From Flaviaesturariibacter aridisoli (GTDB lineage Bacteria > Bacteroidota > Bacteroidia > Chitinophagales > Chitinophagaceae), in NCBI RefSeq assembly GCF_004343705.1, contig NZ_SKFH01000004.1, positions 62,001 through 126,000 of the forward strand: a stretch of DNA of 64,000 nucleotides, given 5' to 3'. Positions within the stretch are counted from its first letter, which is position 1. Every line of letters starts with the position of its first letter. The notes below the pieces were generated by a model. The model made no database searches, was not told the origin of the DNA, and saw only the letters and a list, made by a program, of their open reading frames with translations. The position numbers and the translations under genes are program-made. Below, piece after piece: positions 1-8,461 of the stretch.

Positions 1-15
1 GATAAAAGGTAATTG

Positions 16-1746
16 TCAGAAAGTTTTGACGGGCTCTTTCTTCACCTTGGTTTTGTTACCCTCGGTCTTTGTCTTCGTCTTGCCTTTGTCGTCCTTCACT
101 TTGATCTTGTTGTCTTCCACCTTGACCTTCACGCGGCCGGAGCTGACGGCGTCGGCCAGTTTCACCGCTTCGTAGGCATTCACGATTCCGCCGGTGCGGC
201 TCAGCTTGTCCAGTGTAACGGGCTCTTCGCCACCGGGCTTAGGTGTCGTGATCGTGGGCTTGACCACGCTGTTCTCGAGTACATACTTTACCTGTACGGC
301 ATTCAGGTTCGGGTAGTAGGAGCGCACCAGAGCGGCGATACCGGCCGTAACCGGCGAGGCCATGCTGGTGCCCGAAAGGTTTCCGTAAACGTCGCCGCCC
401 GGGAGCGTCGAATAGATGTTCTTACCGGGGGCGAAGAGGTCAGTGCTCTTAGTGCCGTAGTTAGAGAAGTCGGCGGCCAGCCCACCGTTCTTCGGGTCGC
501 CGGAAGCGTCTACCACGATCCAGCTTTGGGCACGGGTACCGTTGAGGAACTCCGGCTTGGGGAAGTTGCGGGCGGTATCGATGTTTTCATGGCTGTTGCC
601 GGCTGCCTGCACCAGCAGCACACCCTTGCTCTGGGCATAGCGTACGGCCTCGTCGATAAAGCGCTTCTGGGGCGACACGGCCTTGCCGAAGCTCATGTTG
701 ATCACCTGCGCGCCATTGTCGGCAGCGTAGCGGATGGCCAGGGCTATGTCCTTGTCGTGCTCATCGCCGTCGGGCACCGCCCGCAGCGACATGATGCGCA
801 CGTTGTCGGCGATGCCGTCGATGCCTTTGCCGTTGTTGCGAACGGCGGCGATAATGCCCGATACGTGCGTGCCGTGCAGCGGGGTAGTAGCCATCACGTC
901 GTTGTTGCCGTAGCTGCGGTCGTTGATATCGTCTTCATTGTCTCCGGTCACATCGCCGCGGTAATTCTTCGGCGGCGCTTCCACCCATTCCGCCATGCGT
1001 ACCTTTCCTTCGATGTACTCGAGCAGCATTTTATTCGAAATGTATTCCACCGAATCGTTGCCGGCGAAGATCTGCGAGAAAGCACCCTTGGCCTGGCGGA
1101 CCATGCCGTTGTCGGTGCGCAGCTTGCGCAGGTCGGATGCAGTGTATTCATCGCGACCCACAGCCTTGCGCAGCAGGGAGTCGTACATCTGCACCACGGG
1201 CAGCATCTGTCGGTAGCCCTCCACTTCTTCTTTGTCCACCTTGCCTACAAGGTCCGATTTGGCTCGGAGCCAGATGCGGTAGTCGGCCAGGTCGGCGCCG
1301 CTGAGCGTCGTGCTGTCGGCGTTTTCGAAGCGGGCCTTATGCTTCCAGTAAAAGCGAACGCCTTCATAGGAATCTTCGGTCACGTTGCGGCCGTCTTTTC
1401 CGCCGAGGAAGTTCCAGCCGTGGATGTCGTCCACATATCCGTTCTTGTCGTCGTCGATGCCGTTGCCGGGAATTTCATTGGGGTTCGTCCAGAGCACGGG
1501 ACGCAGGTCTTCGTGCGTAGTGTCGATACCGGAGTCTATCACGGCCACTACGACCGTTTTGCTCTTTTTCCCTTGCAGAAAATGATACGCTTTGTCAAGG
1601 CTGATGCCGTAGTAGCCGTCCTGGGTCCGGTCGCGGAGATGCCAGCCATTGGGTGTCGTTGTTTTCTCCGAGGTCTGCGCATCGGCGGTGAAGGTGACAC
1701 CTGCTGCCAGCGCGAACAGCAGGAGCTTGGAGTAAGTTCTTTTCAT
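16..1746 (-). CDS. S8 family subtilisin-like serine protease, secreted
   Basis: A secreted serine endopeptidase of 576 aa. A signal peptide ends near residue 23 (ADAQ). The catalytic triad is readable: Asp71 in AVIDSGID, His291 in HGTHVSG and Ser461 in GTSMASP, with the oxyanion Asn384 in AAGNS. About 220 residues separate Asp and His, far more than in subtilisin (about 32), so an insertion of roughly 170 residues sits within the catalytic domain. The C-terminal 50 residues are Lys-rich and low in complexity (KVKVEDNKIKVKDDKGK) and do not resemble a T9SS sorting domain, so release or periplasmic retention is unclear. It is divergent from the YCII-like gene at 1832. The family is certain; the substrate is unknown. 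Confidence 0.93.
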   Translation of the reverse strand: MKRTYSKLLLFALAAGVTFTADAQTSEKTTTPNGWHLRDRTQDGYYGISLDKAYHFLQGKKSKTVVVAVIDSGIDTTHEDLRPVLWTNPNEIPGNGIDDDKNGYVDDIHGWNFLGGKDGRNVTEDSYEGVRFYWKHKARFENADSTTLSGADLADYRIWLRAKSDLVGKVDKEEVEGYRQMLPVVQMYDSLLRKAVGRDEYTASDLRKLRTDNGMVRQAKGAFSQIFAGNDSVEYISNKMLLEYIEGKVRMAEWVEAPPKNYRGDVTGDNEDDINDRSYGNNDVMATTPLHGTHVSGIIAAVRNNGKGIDGIADNVRIMSLRAVPDGDEHDKDIALAIRYAADNGAQVINMSFGKAVSPQKRFIDEAVRYAQSKGVLLVQAAGNSHENIDTARNFPKPEFLNGTRAQSWIVVDASGDPKNGGLAADFSNYGTKSTDLFAPGKNIYSTLPGGDVYGNLSGTSMASPVTAGIAALVRSYYPNLNAVQVKYVLENSVVKPTITTPKPGGEEPVTLDKLSRTGGIVNAYEAVKLADAVSSGRVKVKVEDNKIKVKDDKGKTKTKTEGNKTKVKKEPVKTF

Positions 1747-1796
1747 GAATCGTTTCGGGATTGAATTCTAAAAGTAAGGCAAGGACCTCAAAGGGT

Positions 1797-1827
1797 TTTG
1801 TGAAATGTGATGCCCGCATTATCTTAC
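1797..1827 (+). promoter_or_regulatory. Bacteroidota-type promoter, leaderless
   Basis: The -33 box TTTG (1797-1800), a 19-nt spacer and the -7 box TATCTTAC (1820-1827) fit the Bacteroidota consensus TTTG/TAnnTTTG. The ATG of the next gene lies only 4 nt after the -7 box, so the expected start of transcription coincides with the start codon and the mRNA should be leaderless. The position of the start site is inference. Confidence 0.65.
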
Positions 1828-1831
1828 TTCC

Positions 1832-2281
1832 ATGAAGAAGATCTGGATCGCATTCCTGCTGCTCGCATCGGTGTCCGCACAAGCACAGCATACCGGCTAC
1901 GATAAAGCGCTTGCCGACTCCCTCGGCGCCGACGAATACGGAATGAAGATGTACGTGCTGGTGCTGCTCAAAACGGGACCCGCAACCGCTGTCCCGAAGG
2001 CGGCCACCGACAGCCTGTTCACCGGGCACATGGCCAATATCGGGCGGCTCGCCGCGCAGGGCAAGCTTGTTTTGGCCGGCCCGATGCGGAAAAATGAGCG
2101 CGGCCTCCGCGGCCTCTTCCTCTTCAACGTGCCAAGTATCGCCGAAGCGCACGAATTGCTAAAGACCGACCCCGCCGTAGCCGCCGGGCTGCTCGATGCG
2201 GAATTATACGAGTGGTACGGGTCGGCAGCCCTGCCCACCTACCTGCCCAACCACGAGCGGGTGCAGAAAAAAAGACACTGA
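1832..2281 (+). CDS. secreted YCII-domain-like protein
   Basis: A 149-aa protein with a clear signal peptide (MKKIWIAFLLLASVSAQAQ). The mature part, with MYVLVLLKTG followed by a GHMANIGRLAAQGKLVLAGP segment and a C-terminal EWYG, has the layout of the YCII (YciI-like) dimeric alpha-beta barrel fold, in which His and Asp line a small pocket. YCII proteins are usually cytosolic and about 95 aa, so an exported version is somewhat unusual. No reaction can be assigned. The gene stands alone between a divergent protease gene and a tiny membrane peptide gene 84 bp downstream. Confidence 0.75.
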   Translation: MKKIWIAFLLLASVSAQAQHTGYDKALADSLGADEYGMKMYVLVLLKTGPATAVPKAATDSLFTGHMANIGRLAAQGKLVLAGPMRKNERGLRGLFLFNVPSIAEAHELLKTDPAVAAGLLDAELYEWYGSAALPTYLPNHERVQKKRH

Positions 2282-2352
2282 CGGCCACCGCTTTGGGAAC
2301 GGCGGGTTGGTTAACCCGTAATCCCGGCCGGACGCCTTCCCCGGAGCTTTTG

Positions 2353-2360
2353 TACCTTAC
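2353..2360 (+). promoter_or_regulatory. putative -7 box of the 45-aa peptide gene
   Basis: TACCTTAC resembles the TAnnTTTG element and ends 5 nt before the ATG at 2366. No good -33 box is visible at the right distance, so the call is weak. If used, transcription would be leaderless. Confidence 0.35.
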
Positions 2361-2365
2361 CGCCG

Positions 2366-2503
2366 ATGAACGATCCGCGGCCTCCTTCGAAATTCCGCAC
2401 CTGGCTCAAGCGTATTGGCTGGGCCGGTTTTTTCTTTTTCCTCATCAAAGGGCTCATCTGGCTGTACCTTATCCTCTTCGTCAAGGAAAAGCTTTCCCGG
2501 TAG
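2366..2503 (+). CDS. small single-pass membrane protein, 45 aa
   Basis: ATG at 2366 opens a 45-codon frame ending in TAG at 2503. It begins with a basic segment (MNDPRPPSKFRTWLKRIGW), continues with a Phe-rich hydrophobic helix of about 22 residues (GFFFFLIKGLIWLYLILFV) and ends KEKLSR. The pattern of positive start, one transmembrane helix and short charged tail looks like a real membrane peptide rather than chance. A -7-like box lies 5 nt upstream. I do not recognise the family and no function can be assigned. Confidence 0.6.
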   Translation: MNDPRPPSKFRTWLKRIGWAGFFFFLIKGLIWLYLILFVKEKLSR

Positions 2504-2558
2504 CAGTTAATTGGTAGCGGGCTCGCCGAAATTGCTTGTCGCAATAAGCAGCTCCAAA

Positions 2559-2591
2559 AACAAAGAGAGGTCGTTTCGTAACGACCTCTCT
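2559..2591 (-). terminator. intrinsic terminator of the ALDH gene
   Basis: A 12-bp perfect stem (AGAGAGGTCGTT / AACGACCTCTCT, 2564-2591) with a 4-nt loop. Read on the minus strand it is followed by a T-rich tract (TTGTTTTTGG). It lies 40 bp past the stop of the aldehyde dehydrogenase. Confidence 0.85.
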
Positions 2592-2625
2592 TACCAATTT
2601 ACCAATAAACCAATAGACTAATAAA
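2592..2625. repeat. short-period AT-rich direct repeat
   Basis: Between the ALDH stop and its terminator, TACCAAT / TACCAATAAA / CCAATAGAC / TAATAAAC repeats imperfectly with a period of about 10 bp. No coding role is apparent. Confidence 0.45.
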
Positions 2626-2631
2626 CGTTCA

Positions 2632-4158
<1,527 letters not shown>

Positions 4159-4170
4159 AACAATCGATTT

Positions 4171-6093
4171 TTAGAATTTGAATTGCGCGCCTGCCTGGAT
4201 CCAGCGGCCGGGCATTTGTGCGCCCAGCAGGTCGCTGTATGTCTTGTTGAACAGGTTGTCCGCCTGCACAAAAACACCCAGGCGCGCGGGCAGCACAAAG
4301 AACTGTGCTTTTCCATTCAGCACAAAATAGTCTTTCGCCAGTTCGGCCTTGATGGCCGATGCGCTTTGGGCGGCGGCGCGTTCCTTGTAAAGCGCCGTGA
4401 AGCCCAGCTCCAGGCGGCGCGTGCTGTAACTGATGCTGCCGTTGACGAGGTATTTCGCAAACGACGTGAGGTAAAAGCCCGCAACGCCGTTCTTGCTTTC
4501 CGCCTCGGCCCACGTTAAGCCGGCCGACGCCTGCAGCTCGGCGCCCTTGCGGGTGCGCTTCAGGTATTGCAGGTCCAGTTCGCCACCGCGGATATTAACG
4601 TCAGCAAGGTTTTGAGCCAGGGCATAGGCGCCGCCCGGTACGAGGTTGTCGCGGCGCGGCATCTGCGCGTAGGGGGTCGTTACGTAGTCGATGAGCCCGG
4701 TATGCAACCGGTTGAAGTACGTGCCCGACACCCGGAATCCCTTCCCCAGGAACAGGTCGCCACCAGCCTCGAGTGCCGTAGCGCGTTCGGCGGAAAGATC
4801 GGGGTTGCCGATGCGGCCGCTGGGCACGAGTGCTTTATTGTAGTTGTTGTAGCGTTCGGTGAAGTCGGCGTCGCGGATGGTTTTGCCCGCGCTGGCGCGC
4901 AGCTGCCAGGCCTTTTTGCGCAGGGAAACCGACAATTGCGGCACCAGCTCGAAGCCGCGGCGCTCGTGCCAGTCGAGGCGGAGGGCAGGAGCCACGCTGA
5001 GCCCCTGCGCACCGGTATAGCTCAGCGCCGTAAAGCCCGCAACTTGCTGTTCCTGGTGGTTGCCGCGGTCGTTGGAGCGGATGGAGCGGTTGTTGAATTG
5101 CAACCCGCTGGTCAGCACCGTGTGCGCACCAAAGCGGTGCTCGTCGCGCGCGGCCAGCTGCCAGAGGCCGCTCTTGTTGTTGTTGGCCGCTCCGAGCGTA
5201 TTGAACTCAAACCAGTCGGTCGTGTATTTATAACCCGCGTCGAAAAGCACGCGTTCGCGGCCCTTGCTGTAGGCGAGCGACAGCTGGTTCCAGTTTGTTT
5301 TTACCTTTTCCTTCGAAGTGTCGGACGCAAACGTGGTATAAAAATTCTGCGCGGCGAAATCGCGCACATCATACGACGAACGCAGCGCCAGGCGCCAGTA
5401 CTCGTTGAAATGATGCGCTACCGATGCCGACGCCGTGGTATTGTGAAAATACCCGCGGATGCCGCGTTGCTGCACCCCTGAGGCATTGTTCGTGAGCAGG
5501 CCGCCGGCAACGGTCGTCTTTCCGGTACCGTAGTACCCGCCCAACTGGCCGTTCAACAGCCCGTACTGGCCGGCCGACAGCCGCGCGCTGCCGCCTTTGG
5601 AGCTGTCGCCTTTTTTGGCGGCGAATGACTTTGTAATGATCTGCACCACGCCGCCCACGGCTTCGGAGCCGTATTGCGCGGCCGCGGCGCCTTTCAGCAC
5701 TTCGATCCGCTCGATCTCGGCGGGGGCGATGGGGAAATACGTGGCAAAGTGACCGGAGAAGGGATCGTTGACCCGTAAACCATCGACGATCACCAGCACC
5801 TGCTGAAAGGTGCCGCCGCGCAGCACAATGTCGCTCTGCGCGCCCATCGGCCCGCGCGCCTGGATCTCGATCCCCGGCACATAGCGAAGCAGTTCGTCGA
5901 TGCTGCTGACGGGCAGTTTCTGGAAGCGGGCCCCGTCGATCACCAGGAGGTTGCGGCCGGTGCGGGAGCTGTTGAGCGGGGTAAAGTTTGCGGTCACCGA
6001 CACGGGGTCGAGCTCTATGCCTCCTTCCTGTGCCTGCCCGGACGCTGCGGTACCTACCAGCAGCGCGAAAGCGGCCATCTGCAATCGTTTCAT
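4171..6093 (-). CDS. TonB-dependent outer-membrane receptor, BtuB-like
   Basis: A 640-aa outer-membrane active transporter. The start at 6093 gives a clean signal peptide (MKRLQMAAFALLVGTAASGQAQ); an in-frame ATG 114 bp upstream would put an implausible basic tail in front. A TonB-box-like DPVSVTA follows, then a plug domain (about residues 45-160, with DELLRYVPGIEIQARG and IERIEVLKGAAAAQYG) and a beta-barrel ending in an aromatic C-terminal residue (QAGAQFKF). Unlike SusC proteins it has no N-terminal carboxypeptidase-like domain, and no SusD partner is nearby. The small size and plug resemble cobalamin or siderophore receptors, but no cobalamin riboswitch was found. ALDH7 follows after 12 bp. 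Confidence 0.9.
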   Translation of the reverse strand: MKRLQMAAFALLVGTAASGQAQEGGIELDPVSVTANFTPLNSSRTGRNLLVIDGARFQKLPVSSIDELLRYVPGIEIQARGPMGAQSDIVLRGGTFQQVLVIVDGLRVNDPFSGHFATYFPIAPAEIERIEVLKGAAAAQYGSEAVGGVVQIITKSFAAKKGDSSKGGSARLSAGQYGLLNGQLGGYYGTGKTTVAGGLLTNNASGVQQRGIRGYFHNTTASASVAHHFNEYWRLALRSSYDVRDFAAQNFYTTFASDTSKEKVKTNWNQLSLAYSKGRERVLFDAGYKYTTDWFEFNTLGAANNNKSGLWQLAARDEHRFGAHTVLTSGLQFNNRSIRSNDRGNHQEQQVAGFTALSYTGAQGLSVAPALRLDWHERRGFELVPQLSVSLRKKAWQLRASAGKTIRDADFTERYNNYNKALVPSGRIGNPDLSAERATALEAGGDLFLGKGFRVSGTYFNRLHTGLIDYVTTPYAQMPRRDNLVPGGAYALAQNLADVNIRGGELDLQYLKRTRKGAELQASAGLTWAEAESKNGVAGFYLTSFAKYLVNGSISYSTRRLELGFTALYKERAAAQSASAIKAELAKDYFVLNGKAQFFVLPARLGVFVQADNLFNKTYSDLLGAQMPGRWIQAGAQFKF

Positions 6094-6136
6094 GTTTTGG
6101 CTTTTGCGCGGCGAAGATAGCTTGAACGGAACGTTC

Positions 6137-6173
6137 GTTTGTAGTTTGGAGTTTGTAGTTTGGGGTTTGTAGT
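6137..6173. repeat. tandem 14-bp repeat upstream of the TonB receptor
   Basis: GTTTGTAGTTTGGA occurs twice in tandem, followed by a third truncated and altered copy (GGTTTGTAGT). It lies 44 bp upstream of the receptor start, so it could be in the 5' leader. Confidence 0.6.
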
Positions 6174-6296
6174 GGCGAAACCACAATTGCGGGCGACAAA
6201 ACCGCATTCATTTTCGCGTCCCAGGCGGCAGCAGCAGGCGCCCCCGCGATGACCTTTGTCGGCTTGCGATCTCCGGTGACCGAATGACAATGCTCC

Positions 6297-6528
6297 GGAA
6301 TGGCGCGGTTAGGATCGCTGAAGGGTTTGCAGGGACCGCTGCAACAGTTGCAACGACCAAAAAGGGGCTTGCAACGATCGGCTAAGGCGTAACAAGGAAG
6401 TCTGAATGGTTTGCAATGACCGTGAACGGGGTTACTATGACCAACGAATGGCTTGCAGCGGCCGCTGAATGAGTTGCAACGACGAACTAAGTCGACACAA
6501 TGACAGTTGGGCCTGTCGCAATGTCAAA
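6297..6528. repeat. degenerate 21-bp tandem repeat array, about 11 units
   Basis: Eleven consecutive segments align without gaps except for one 22-nt first unit: 6297-6318, then 6319, 6340, 6361, 6382, 6403, 6424, 6445, 6466, 6487 and 6508, each 21 nt. Conserved core positions read GAATGG, then TTGCAACGACC. Copies are strongly diverged; the best are units 2, 3, 5, 7 and 8. Similar but less regular sequence extends left to about 6254. All reading frames contain stops, so it is not coding. It fills most of the 522-bp gap between panB and the TonB receptor. Confidence 0.75.
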
Positions 6529-6615
6529 AAAAGCGCACGTAGGGCTCTGCGTTTGCATATGTAACGTGCTGAACGTCAAAGGAAGAAGGCTCCTGAAACC
6601 GGCTACCGGCTACGG

Positions 6616-7431
6616 CTAGTAAGATTCCGCCTCTGTGGGAAAGCCGCCGCTTTTCACATCGTCGATATATTGCTTGATGGCGCCGGTGACCTGTTCGTGC
6701 AGGTTGAGGTATTGGCGGAGAAAACGCGGGCGGAATTCGGTGTTGATGCCGAGCATATCGTGCATTACCAGCACTTGCCCGTCGCAATGGGCGCCGGCGC
6801 CGATGCCGATGGTGGGCACGGTGAGGCTGGCCGAAACTTCTTTTGCCAGCGCCGCCGGGATCTTTTCGAGCACCACGGCAAAGCAGCCGGCTTCCTGTAG
6901 CAGCAGGGCGTCGCGCTTCAGCTTGGCAGCCTCGGCTTCTTCCTTGGCGCGTACGTTATAGGAGCCGAATTTGTAAATGGACTGTGGCGTAAGCCCGAGG
7001 TGCGCCATGATGGGAATACCGGCCGAAATGATGCGGCGCACCGAATCGATGATCTCCTCGCCGCCTTCCATCTTGATGGCGTGCGCGCCGGTTTCCTTCA
7101 TGATGCGGATGGCCGACGCGAGGGCGATGTCGCCGTTGCTCTGGTACGAGCCGAAGGGCATGTCTACCACGATGAGGCAACGCTTCGCGCCGCGCACCAC
7201 CGATTGGGCATGGTAAATCATCTGGTCGAGCGTGATGGGGAGCGTGGTTTCGTGGCCGGCCATAACGTTGGAGGCCGAATCGCCCACGAGCAGCACATCG
7301 ATGCCGGCGCCGTCGATGATGCGGGCGAAGGAAAAGTCGTACGCCGTCAGCATGGAGATCTTCTGGCCATTGGCCTTCATCTTCTGCAGGGTGGCGGTCG
7401 TGATGCGTTTTACTTCGGCGGCAGCTGACAT
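6616..7431 (-). CDS. panB: 3-methyl-2-oxobutanoate hydroxymethyltransferase (ketopantoate hydroxymethyltransferase)
   Basis: First committed step of pantothenate synthesis: transfers a hydroxymethyl group from methylene-tetrahydrofolate to alpha-ketoisovalerate. The 271-aa length is normal. Family motifs are clear: [17 protein letters not shown] near residue 23, [17 protein letters not shown] with the metal-binding Asp, [18 protein letters not shown]-type segment ([11 protein letters not shown]) and IGIGAG near residue 200. It is cytosolic and decameric in known relatives. panC and panD lie 5-7 kb upstream on the same strand, separated by envelope and polyphosphate genes; panE is not in the window. 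Confidence 0.97.
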   Translation of the reverse strand: MSAAAEVKRITTATLQKMKANGQKISMLTAYDFSFARIIDGAGIDVLLVGDSASNVMAGHETTLPITLDQMIYHAQSVVRGAKRCLIVVDMPFGSYQSNGDIALASAIRIMKETGAHAIKMEGGEEIIDSVRRIISAGIPIMAHLGLTPQSIYKFGSYNVRAKEEAEAAKLKRDALLLQEAGCFAVVLEKIPAALAKEVSASLTVPTIGIGAGAHCDGQVLVMHDMLGINTEFRPRFLRQYLNLHEQVTGAIKQYIDDVKSGGFPTEAESY

Positions 7432-7473
7432 GGCATTCGTATTTCGCGCAAGGTAAGAAAAGGTACTTTAGGA

Positions 7474-7552
7474 CGTCATTGCGAGGGCTGGAGCGAAGCG
7501 CAAGCCCAAAGCAATCGCAATGACGGGACGGCGAGGGGATGCGCAATGACGC
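7474..7552. repeat. REP-like palindromic element
   Basis: An 11-bp inverted repeat, CGTCATTGCGA (7474-7484) and TCGCAATGACG (7515-7525), encloses a smaller one (GGGCT / AGCCC) and a GGAGCGAAGCGC centre. A third partial copy (GCGCAATGAC) lies at 7541-7550. The layout matches the CGTCATTGCGAG class of dispersed palindromic repeats seen in many bacterial genomes. It sits in the 127-bp ppx-panB gap. Confidence 0.7.
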
Positions 7553-7558
7553 TATATG

Positions 7559-8461
7559 TCACAGCCATCGGGCCTGTTCGTTCTTCGTAATATCGTCGTA
7601 CAAGGAGTGAATAAGCCCGTCGGCAAGACCGATCTTGGGCACGAAAATGTCTTCGGCGTCGGCCCAGCGCATGACGTTGATGTAGATGAGCAGGGCCGGC
7701 ACGATCACGTCGGCGCGGTCTTCACGGAGCTTGTAAAGTTGCATCCGCTGGCGAAGCGTCATCGAGCTGAACTCCTTGTAATAGTTGCGCAGCTGCTCCA
7801 GCTGCAGCGGCTTGCCTTCTTTACGTTTGGAGAGAGAGAAGATCTTGTTGATGTTGCCTCCCGAGCCGATGCAGGTTACGTGCGGGTGCCCCTTCGTTTG
7901 TTCCTTGATATAGCTGCGCATGCTTTCCCAGGCCGACTTGTCTACCTGGTCTTTCAGGATGCGGATGGTGCCGATGTTGAACGACTCCTTGAATACGAGC
8001 TGGCCGCGGCTGAAAAAGGTGAGTTCGGTAGAGCCGCCACCCACGTCGATGTAGAGGTAGGACTCGAGGTTGTTGAGGTTTTCCGCGATGTGGTTTTCAT
8101 ATACGAAGCGTGCTTCCTCGCCGCCCGAAATAACCTCGATACGGATGCCGGTGCGCTCTTCGATGCGCCCCAGCACTTCGTTCGCATTGGCCGCGTCGCG
8201 CATTGCGGAGGTGGCCGCGGCCCGCAGGTGGCTCACTTCGTATACTTCCATGAGCAGTTTGTAGCTCTCGATGGTCTTCAGCATCATGTCGGCCCGCATC
8301 TGCGAAATGCGGCCCGTTTCGAACACGTCGAAGCCGAGGCGCAGGGGCACGCGCACAAGGGCCATCTTGATGAAATCCACCTTTCCGCCCGGCGCCATCA
8401 CGACGTCGTTGATCAGCAGGCGGCCCGCGTTGCTTCCAATGTCAATTGCTGCCAGTCTCAC
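7559..8461 (-). CDS. ppx: exopolyphosphatase / pppGpp phosphohydrolase family protein
   Basis: A 300-aa Ppx/GppA family enzyme of the ASKHA fold, expected to remove terminal phosphates from polyphosphate or from pppGpp. Visible motifs are the N-terminal phosphate loop AAIDIGSNAGRLLI, ATSAMRDAAN, SGGEEARFVY and the second phosphate loop YLYIDVGGGSTELTFF near residue 145. It is the short two-domain form without the C-terminal HD domain of E. coli PPX. Its start overlaps the end of ppk1 by 20 bp, so synthesis and breakdown of polyphosphate are translationally linked. Confidence 0.92.
   Translation of the reverse strand: MRLAAIDIGSNAGRLLINDVVMAPGGKVDFIKMALVRVPLRLGFDVFETGRISQMRADMMLKTIESYKLLMEVYEVSHLRAAATSAMRDAANANEVLGRIEERTGIRIEVISGGEEARFVYENHIAENLNNLESYLYIDVGGGSTELTFFSRGQLVFKESFNIGTIRILKDQVDKSAWESMRSYIKEQTKGHPHVTCIGSGGNINKIFSLSKRKEGKPLQLEQLRNYYKEFSSMTLRQRMQLYKLREDRADVIVPALLIYINVMRWADAEDIFVPKIGLADGLIHSLYDDITKNEQARWL

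Noticed and set aside
13-1764. Open frame of 583 codons antisense to the S8 protease
   Set aside because: Shadow of a gene whose catalytic triad is fully recognisable on the minus strand.
6094-6250. Cobalamin-riboswitch-like string (CCCGCAATTGTG) upstream of the TonB receptor
   Set aside because: Only this short match to the riboswitch core exists; the B12 box (AGnCnnnAGACCTGCC-like) and the GGGAA element are missing at the expected spacing.
6297-6528. CRISPR array interpretation of the 21-bp repeats
   Set aside because: Units are directly adjacent with no spacers and are highly diverged; no cas gene is near.
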